Source: Planctomycetota bacterium (lineage in GTDB: Bacteria; Planctomycetota; UBA1135; UBA2386). Taken from it: a DNA stretch of 64,000 nt. Positions 58,911 through 64,000 of the stretch are shown one piece after another (within the stretch, counting starts at the first letter, position 1; each line of letters opens with the position of its first letter). Where the stretch lies: positions 415,292 to 479,291 of the forward strand of contig JACKIC010000006.1 in the NCBI GenBank assembly GCA_020638655.1, read 5' to 3'. The position numbers were made by a program, and so were the translations under genes. The notes below the pieces were generated by a model that was not told the origin of the DNA, did no database searches, and was given only the letters and a program-made list of their open reading frames with translations.

Positions 58911-59277
58911 CTTGCCCGCGCACCTGTCCTGGTTGCTGCTCGCGGCGTCCTTCGTGTGTCTGACCAGCTGCATCGGCACCGTGCGCTCGCGCTGGGAGGT
59001 CGCCGACAGCAGCGGTCGCGACTTCTTCGGCTGGCCGCTGCTGCAGGCCGTCGGCGAGGACGTCGACATCATCCTGACCGGCGGCACCACCAAGCGCGCC
59101 ACCAGCCTCGAACGCGCGATCGCCTACCCGAGCCTGCCCGTCGACCTCGTGCTCGACGTCGTGTTGTTGCCCTTCGACGTGATCGCCGGCCTGTCGGGTT
59201 TCGACAAGCGCGCCAGGCCGACAGAATCGCCGACCGAACCGCTGCCCTACCGGCCGAACGGCAGCTTCGCGCGCTGA
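58900..59277 (+). CDS. YceK/YidQ-like lipoprotein
   Basis: A 125-aa lipoprotein with lipobox LTSC after MVRSLPAHLSWLLLAASFVC. The mature part has IGTVRSRWE, then RAIAYPSLPVDLVLDVVLLP and FDVIAGLSG, the pattern of the YceK/YidQ (DUF1375) family of unknown function. The ATG at 58900 overlaps the SRPBCC gene by 11 bases. It is followed by copy 2 of the intergenic repeat and overlapped by the antisense end of the hydrolase gene. Confidence 0.7.
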   Translation: MVRSLPAHLSWLLLAASFVCLTSCIGTVRSRWEVADSSGRDFFGWPLLQAVGEDVDIILTGGTTKRATSLERAIAYPSLPVDLVLDVVLLPFDVIAGLSGFDKRARPTESPTEPLPYRPNGSFAR

Positions 59278-60148
59278 GGGACTGTGCGTACCGAACCGGG
59301 TACAAACCACACAGCGCGGTGGTGAAGAAGTCGACGAGGCGCTGCTCGAACGCGGCGCCCTCGCGGGCCAGCGGCGAGCGGTGGCCGCTGCCTTCGGCCA
59401 CGTAGAGCGTCTTCGGCTCCTGGGCGCGTTCGAACAGGGCCTCGCCGAGGTATAGCGGCACGATGCCGTCTTCGCTGCCGTGCACGACGAGCAGCGGGCG
59501 GGGCGGGATGCGGTCGAGCACGTCCTCGGGATCCTCGCCGCTGCTCACCAGGAACTGCAGCAGCACGCCGAGCAGCGGCACCTGGGCGCGGGCGACGGCG
59601 CGGTAGGAGGGGAAGGTGCCTTCGGCGACGACGGCGCGCACGGCCGGGCGTTCGGCGGCGGCGCGGATGCCGATCGCCCCGCCGAGGCTGTGGCCGTAGA
59701 CGACGACGCGATCGGGATCGCGGGCCAGCGCCACGTCGAGCGCGGCGACGGCGTCGGCGATCGTGCCCGCGCGCGACGGTTCTCCGGCGCTCCTGCCGTA
59801 GCCGCGGTAGTCGAACAACAGCACGTTGAAGCCGCGCGCGGGCAGCCAGCGCACCCAGGTGAGGTGCTGGCCGACGTTGCCCTTGTTGCCGTGGCAGTAG
59901 ACGACGGTGCCGAGCGGCTCGCCTCGCGCGGGCAGCCACCAGCCGTGCAAGGCCGGCCCGTCCGGCGCGGCGAAGTCCAGATCCTCGGCGGCGATGCCCA
60001 GCGTGCTTGCATCCGGAACGGCGGGGCCGCCCGGCCGGTAGAACCAGCCGTCGGCGCATCCGGTCGCGAGGAACACGCACGCAACGGCGAGCAACAGGTG
60101 GCGCAGGGCGCTCGAGAGGCGTCTGCGGCGAGGTTGGCGGGGCGGCAT
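59069..60148 (-). CDS. Alpha/beta hydrolase (lipoprotein-type), with overrun C-terminus
   Basis: The real domain is about residues 1-275: MPPRQPRRRRLSSALRHLLL with lipobox LATGC, oxyanion HGNKGN, nucleophile elbow GHSLGG, acid in GSEDGIVPLY and base in AEGSGHRSPLAREG, ending VDFFTTAL. It belongs to the YfhR/BEM46-like hydrolases that are anchored at the envelope. After residue 278 the frame continues through the repeat at 59286-59321 and antisense into the YceK-like gene to 59069 (about 80 extra Arg/Ser-rich residues), so the native stop was probably replaced. ATG 60148 gives the signal. Confidence 0.7.
   Translation of the reverse strand: MPPRQPRRRRLSSALRHLLLAVACVFLATGCADGWFYRPGGPAVPDASTLGIAAEDLDFAAPDGPALHGWWLPARGEPLGTVVYCHGNKGNVGQHLTWVRWLPARGFNVLLFDYRGYGRSAGEPSRAGTIADAVAALDVALARDPDRVVVYGHSLGGAIGIRAAAERPAVRAVVAEGTFPSYRAVARAQVPLLGVLLQFLVSSGEDPEDVLDRIPPRPLLVVHGSEDGIVPLYLGEALFERAQEPKTLYVAEGSGHRSPLAREGAAFEQRLVDFFTTALCGLYPVRYAQSLSARSCRSAGRAAVRSAILSAWRACRNPTGRRSRRRATTRRRARGRRAGSGRRSRVRGWWRAWWCRRSG
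59286..59321. repeat. Copy 2 of the ~37-bp intergenic repeat
   Basis: It begins 9 bases after the YceK-like stop and matches copy 1 (54171-54208) in the order GCGTAC, then ACCGGGTACAAACCACACA, then GCGCGGTG. On the minus strand it interrupts the end of the hydrolase gene. The 5' part can pair GTACC with GGTAC. Confidence 0.65.
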
Positions 60149-60303
60149 GCTGGATCGGTTGCGCGGCGGGCGATGTGCGTCGCAGCGTACCCGCATCGGG
60201 CGAAGATCTGCGCCATCGACATCGGTCGTGACGCAACTCTCATCGGGTCTGCGCGGTGTCGCGCCCACGATCGCGCGCGCCCGGCAGGGTCTTCGTCCGT
60301 CGC

Positions 60304-60309
60304 TATGCT
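60304..60309 (+). promoter_or_regulatory. -10-like hexamer before the large secreted gene
   Basis: TATGCT lies 9 bases before the ATG 60319. No -35 and no Shine-Dalgarno are seen, so a leaderless or near-leaderless transcript is possible. Confidence 0.25.
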
Positions 60310-60318
60310 GACCGCCCC

Positions 60319-63093
60319 ATGCCATCACGCGACCTCATGACCCCGGCGGCGGTCTTCGCTCTCGCCGTCGTCGCCGTAGCCCAGACGCCCTTCGTGCCGC
60401 CGACCCACTATGGCGCCGGCACGGCGGGCAGCGCCGCGGTGACGCCGACGATCGCGCCCCTTGGCGTGCCGTGTCTGGGCAACGCCAACTTCGGTCTGGG
60501 CGCGCGCGGCGTGCTCGGCGGCACCCTGGTCGGCGAGCTGCTCGGCCTGGCGCCGGCGTCGGTGCCGACCACCGGGATCGACGTGCTGGTGAACGCGCCA
60601 GTGCTGCTGTTCGCGATCTCGTCGAACGGCGGCGAGGCGGCGTTCGCCTTCCCGCTGCCGAGTTCCACCGCGTTCGCCGGGCTGTCGGTGTTCGCGCAGA
60701 TGGTCGCCATCGATCCGGGCGCGCCGCAGGGCCTGTCGGCCAGCGATGGCCTGCAGTTCTCGCTCTGCTCGCTGGACCTCACCGACGTCGACGTCGGCAA
60801 CGCCGTGCGGCTCGCGGGCGTCAAGCGCCTGGGACTCAACGTCGGCGCGCACGACCGCTGGGAGGCCGCGAAGCTGTTCAAGAACCAGCTGCCCAACCCG
60901 GGCTTCGAACCGGGCGTCTACGGCACCGTCTGGCTGGCGGACAGCACGTCGACCACGGACGTGTTCGTGCCGCGCGATTGGAACCCCGGCAACGCCAGCC
61001 ACCCGGTCGGTTTCTGGAACGGCGCCGAGTTCGAGATCGTCTACGGCGCGGGCGCCGGAACCAGCGGCGTGGTGCAGGCCTTCACCCACAGCGGCGGCAA
61101 CTACCGGTTCGATCTCGGCAGCCACGGCGCGATCGCGATCGCGGACCGCGACGTGATGTTCACGCGGCGCACGATCGCGGGGACCGCGGGCATCAACGGC
61201 GGCGTCGGCGTGGCCGATGCGAGCAATCCGTACAGCGGCACCCAGAGCCTGCGGCTGTCGGCAGCAGACAGCTTCGAGCACGTGATGGACACCAGCTGGC
61301 GTGACGGCGACCACAGCAGCCACAAGCTGCTCGTCGTCGAAGGGGACTGGCGGATCCGGCTGAAGGCGCGCGCCGCGAACAGCGGCGACCAGCTGCGTGT
61401 GCAGCTCTTCCGCGACGGCGGCCCGCCCTACAACCCCGTGTTCCTCGACCGCACGTTCGTGCTCGGGGGCAGCTGGGCGACCCACCAGGAGACGCAGACG
61501 ATCGCCGCCGGGGTCGACCAGACGATCGATCCGTGGCCCGCGAACACCTACCGGCCCGGGCTGGTGTTCCGCGTCGAGGTCCCTGCGACCAACGCCGGCC
61601 CGATCTGGATCGACGAGGTCGAGCTGTACCGCGTCGACGATGCCACCAACCCGACGGTGTTCGGCGATCGCTTCGTGCAGCGCCTGCTCGACTACCGACC
61701 GGGGCTGCTGCGGTGGTGGGCGGGACAGCTCGGCAACACGCTCGACAACATGACGAAGAGCTGGGCCGAGCGCGGCTCGTGCGGCTATCGGCCCGACGGC
61801 AACGCGCCGGACACCTGGGACCAGGGTGTGCCCGACTTTCTGCAGCTCTGCGCATACGTCGGCGCCGAACCGTGGATCGTGATGCCGCCGACGGCCACCG
61901 CCGCCGACCTGCTGGGGTTCATGGAGTACCTCGCCGGGACGTCGGGCCCGATGGCGGCGCGCCGCGTCGGGCAGGGGCAGGTCGCGCCGTGGACGACGGT
62001 GTTCGCGAAGATCCACCTCGAGTGGGGCAACGAACTGTGGGGCGCCGGCTCGCCGGGGGACCCCTTTGCCGGCGCCTCGGTCAACGGTGGTGTGCGGCTG
62101 GGCTTCCTCGCCGATCGCGCCTTCGCGACGATGAAGACCAGCAGCTGGTACGCCGCCAACGCGAGCCGCTTCGACTTCGTGATCGGCGGCCAATCCGGCT
62201 ACAGCGGTCGGCAGCAGGAGATCGAGGCCAGCGCCGACGACCACGACAGCACCGCGCTCGCGCCGTACTTCGGGACGCTCGCCAACTTCGCGACACCGGC
62301 GGAGGTCTACGGGCCGCTGTTCGCGCAGCCGTTCTTCGCGGCGCGCAATCCGGCGGGCGCGATGTACCAGAGCAAGCAGTTCCTAGTCAACGGCGGCAAT
62401 GGCACCGACCTCAGCATCTACGAGGTCAACTACGGCACCGCGCAGATCGTCCCGGGGCTGAGCAGCGCGCTGCGCAACGAGTTCGTGGCCGGCGCCAGCG
62501 GCGCGGTCGCGCTGCCGCTGCACATGCTCGTCTACATGACGGACCTGGGCGCGCGCGAGCAGTGCGCGTTCCTCGCCTGTGGCTATTCGTTCCGCTTCGA
62601 CACCTCGGGCGGCTGGCCGGGACAGCAGCACCAGTTCGTGCAGATCTGGGGCATGCTGCGGGATCTCTATCACTACGACATCCGCCGCCCGACCTGGCTC
62701 GGCGTCGAGCTCGCCAACCAGGCGATCATGGGGGACGCGATCACGACCACCCAGACTGGCGCCAACCCGGGCTGGACCCAGAGCGCGATCAACGGCGTCG
62801 GCGCCCCGACGACCGTGTCCTACGTGCAGTCGTTCGCGTTCCGCGACGGTAACCGCTACGGGCTCGTGTTGATGAACCTGAGCCTGACCGAGCAGCAGGT
62901 CGTGCGCCTGCACGTCCCGGGCACGCCGCAGGCCGCCGCGACGATCCACAAGATCGAGCCGGCGAACATCTCCGACATGAACACGACCAGCGAGGTCGTG
63001 ACGCTGCTCGAAGAACAGGTCGGCGACTTCCGCGACGGCTACGAGATGGTGCTCGCGCCGCACAGCATCCGCGCCGTGCTCTGGAGCAACTGA
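60319..63093 (+). CDS. Large secreted protein with a GH-A-like glycoside hydrolase domain
   Basis: A 924-aa protein with a signal peptide (MPSRDLMTPAAVFALAVVAV). Residues about 25-160 are a Gly/Leu-rich domain with LGVPCLGNANFGLGARGVLG and SSNGGEAAFAFPLPSST, of a type I associate with Planctomycetota secreted proteins. Residues about 200-450 look like a carbohydrate-binding beta-sandwich. Residues about 455-880 look like a clan GH-A barrel: HLEWGNELWG has the NE acid/base motif, and LSIYEVNYG would carry the nucleophile Glu. The end (about 885-924) is beta. It is likely an arabinofuranosidase-like enzyme that degrades external polysaccharides. Confidence 0.65.
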   Translation: MPSRDLMTPAAVFALAVVAVAQTPFVPPTHYGAGTAGSAAVTPTIAPLGVPCLGNANFGLGARGVLGGTLVGELLGLAPASVPTTGIDVLVNAPVLLFAISSNGGEAAFAFPLPSSTAFAGLSVFAQMVAIDPGAPQGLSASDGLQFSLCSLDLTDVDVGNAVRLAGVKRLGLNVGAHDRWEAAKLFKNQLPNPGFEPGVYGTVWLADSTSTTDVFVPRDWNPGNASHPVGFWNGAEFEIVYGAGAGTSGVVQAFTHSGGNYRFDLGSHGAIAIADRDVMFTRRTIAGTAGINGGVGVADASNPYSGTQSLRLSAADSFEHVMDTSWRDGDHSSHKLLVVEGDWRIRLKARAANSGDQLRVQLFRDGGPPYNPVFLDRTFVLGGSWATHQETQTIAAGVDQTIDPWPANTYRPGLVFRVEVPATNAGPIWIDEVELYRVDDATNPTVFGDRFVQRLLDYRPGLLRWWAGQLGNTLDNMTKSWAERGSCGYRPDGNAPDTWDQGVPDFLQLCAYVGAEPWIVMPPTATAADLLGFMEYLAGTSGPMAARRVGQGQVAPWTTVFAKIHLEWGNELWGAGSPGDPFAGASVNGGVRLGFLADRAFATMKTSSWYAANASRFDFVIGGQSGYSGRQQEIEASADDHDSTALAPYFGTLANFATPAEVYGPLFAQPFFAARNPAGAMYQSKQFLVNGGNGTDLSIYEVNYGTAQIVPGLSSALRNEFVAGASGAVALPLHMLVYMTDLGAREQCAFLACGYSFRFDTSGGWPGQQHQFVQIWGMLRDLYHYDIRRPTWLGVELANQAIMGDAITTTQTGANPGWTQSAINGVGAPTTVSYVQSFAFRDGNRYGLVLMNLSLTEQQVVRLHVPGTPQAAATIHKIEPANISDMNTTSEVVTLLEEQVGDFRDGYEMVLAPHSIRAVLWSN

Positions 63094-63105
63094 GCGCGCC
63101 CCGAC

Positions 63106-64000
63106 TCAGCTGCTGCGCTTCGGCAGCAGGCGCAGCGCGGCGAGGCCCGCGAGCAGCAGGGCCACGAGGCCCGCGGCGCGCCAGAAGAGGCCGTCGAGCA
63201 CGCCGGAGGTGAGGTCGCCGAGCCGGTCCAGGCGGGCCTGCCCTTGCGGCGAGTCGAGGTCCGCGTCGGTGCGCTCGAGCAGGTCGGTCAGGCGCTGGGC
63301 GGTCTTGGTGGCCTCGACCGCGGCGTTGGTCAGCCGTTCGAAGTCGAGCGGGCGGCGCGTATCCCCGGGGGCGCGATCGAAGTGCTGGATCACGGCGTCG
63401 AGCGCCTGGGCGGTCTGCGTCAGGTTCTGCGCCAGGACGTTGCTCACCTCGATCGTGCCGCGCACCTCCGCGAGCGCTGGTTGCGCCCCGCTGAGGCGCG
63501 ACTCGAGCTCGCCGAGCAGCTCGCGCCGTTCGTGCGACAGGCGATCGAACGCCTGGTCGATGGTCGCTTCGCGTTCGGTCACGACACGCGTGGCGAGGTC
63601 GTCGAACGTCTGTTTGCGCTCCTCGCGCAGCCGCGCGAAGAACTCGGCCTGCTGTGAGAGCAGGTCCTGATCGAGCGTGCGCGACCGCTCGGCGACGGCG
63701 CCGAGGATCTCGGTGAGCTTGGCCAACGCGTCGCGCGCGAGCACCGCCTCGGGCTGGTCGGCGAGCCGGTACGCCGTCAGCTCGGCCTGCTGACCGAGCA
63801 CATAGGGAAGGCGCCCCGCGAACCAGATCAGGCGCTCGCCGAGGAGCTGCGCGTCCTCGACCGCCGTCGCGGCCTTCTCGACGTCGGCGAGCAGGCCCGA
63901 GGCGGCCGCACGCGCCTCGCCGACGGGTTGTCGCCGCTGGTCCGTGAACTCGTCGAAACGCACCAGCGAGACGACGGTGCGGTCTGGGTGCGCGTCGATC
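63106..64000 (-). CDS. Coiled-coil, tail-anchored membrane protein (5' end outside the window)
   Basis: Only the 3' 298 codons are in the window; the frame is open through base 64000, so the N-terminus lies beyond it (a GTG at 63963 also exists). The visible part is a long charged coiled coil, with heptads such as LRDARDALAKLTEILGAVAE-type segments, then RREERKQTFDDLATRVV and LLGELESRLSGAQPALAEV. The end is a membrane helix (FWRAAGLVALLLAGLAALRL) with basic tail LPKRSS. It resembles chemoreceptor-like or scaffolding proteins, but I recognise no family. Confidence 0.5.
   Translation of the reverse strand, partial: IDAHPDRTVVSLVRFDEFTDQRRQPVGEARAAASGLLADVEKAATAVEDAQLLGERLIWFAGRLPYVLGQQAELTAYRLADQPEAVLARDALAKLTEILGAVAERSRTLDQDLLSQQAEFFARLREERKQTFDDLATRVVTEREATIDQAFDRLSHERRELLGELESRLSGAQPALAEVRGTIEVSNVLAQNLTQTAQALDAVIQHFDRAPGDTRRPLDFERLTNAAVEATKTAQRLTDLLERTDADLDSPQGQARLDRLGDLTSGVLDGLFWRAAGLVALLLAGLAALRLLPKRSS

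Overview
The window is about 69-70% G+C and densely coded on both strands, with many 4-base ATGA/GTGA overlaps. The best guess for the source is a member of the Planctomycetota, of the large high-GC, flagellated kind. The reasons are a GldA/GldFG/DUF4340 gene set, several ECF sigma/anti-sigma pairs, an ECF sigma factor fused to a membrane-anchored carboxypeptidase-regulatory-like protein, a secreted protein with a repetitive Gly/Leu-rich N-terminal domain of a type I associate with that phylum, and many genes without a Shine-Dalgarno sequence. This assignment is inference; the window holds no rRNA.

Layout. 1-4.3 kb: start of a DUF1275 membrane protein, a GT-C type membrane glycosyltransferase, a MntA/HepT toxin-antitoxin pair, an SRPBCC protein and an outer-membrane-like protein. 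4.6-9.7 kb: GldA ATPase, fused GldFG permease and a DUF4340 protein. 10-11.8 kb: ECF sigma factor plus FecR/HEAT membrane protein. 12.6-13.75 kb: a TlpA-like thioredoxin interrupted by one in-frame TGA exactly at the first Cys of the CxxC motif, followed by a bacterial SECIS-like hairpin (probable selenoprotein). 13.9-15.7 kb: exported protein, lipoprotein and tRNA-Phe. 15.9-18.3 kb: RskA-like anti-sigma, SigK-like sigma factor and a two-domain fasciclin protein, the same trio as the mycobacterial SigK regulon. 18.4-25.7 kb: a B12-binding (CarH/AerR-like) sensor next to a lipid-modification cluster (two CFA-type methyltransferases, DUF1295, desaturase, flavin amine oxidase, DUF1365), with a perfect 18-bp palindrome in its divergent promoter region.

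25.7-33 kb: ribF, def, a TPR protein, rpsT, an orphan flagellin, a TonB-like alpha-toroid protein and a SurA-like chaperone. 33.2-36.1 kb: a DprE2-like reductase, a membrane protein and a DprE1-like oxidase. 36.2-41.1 kb: sulfotransferase-like protein, DEAD-box helicase with a long structured leader, ABC ATPase and a PQQ-type sugar dehydrogenase. 41.1-46.3 kb: three glycosyltransferases, an HDOD protein and a BtpA-family protein. 46.3-50.7 kb: a DUF2779 nuclease with a probable Fe-S cluster, an exported protein, a histidine kinase and a PqqB-like hydrolase. 50.7-54.2 kb: M48 peptidase, methyltransferase, infA and a GNAT. 54.2-57.2 kb: the sigma-carboxypeptidase fusion. 57.2-58.4 kb: a second probable selenoprotein, with a Cys-Thr-Sec motif. 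58.4-64 kb: SRPBCC protein, YceK-type lipoprotein, alpha/beta hydrolase, a large secreted GH-A-like protein, and the 3' part of a coiled-coil membrane protein that runs off the window.

The two strongest discoveries are the two independent in-frame TGA/Sec candidates, both in exported redox-type proteins. If both hold, the genome must carry selA/selB/selC/selD elsewhere, because none is in the window.
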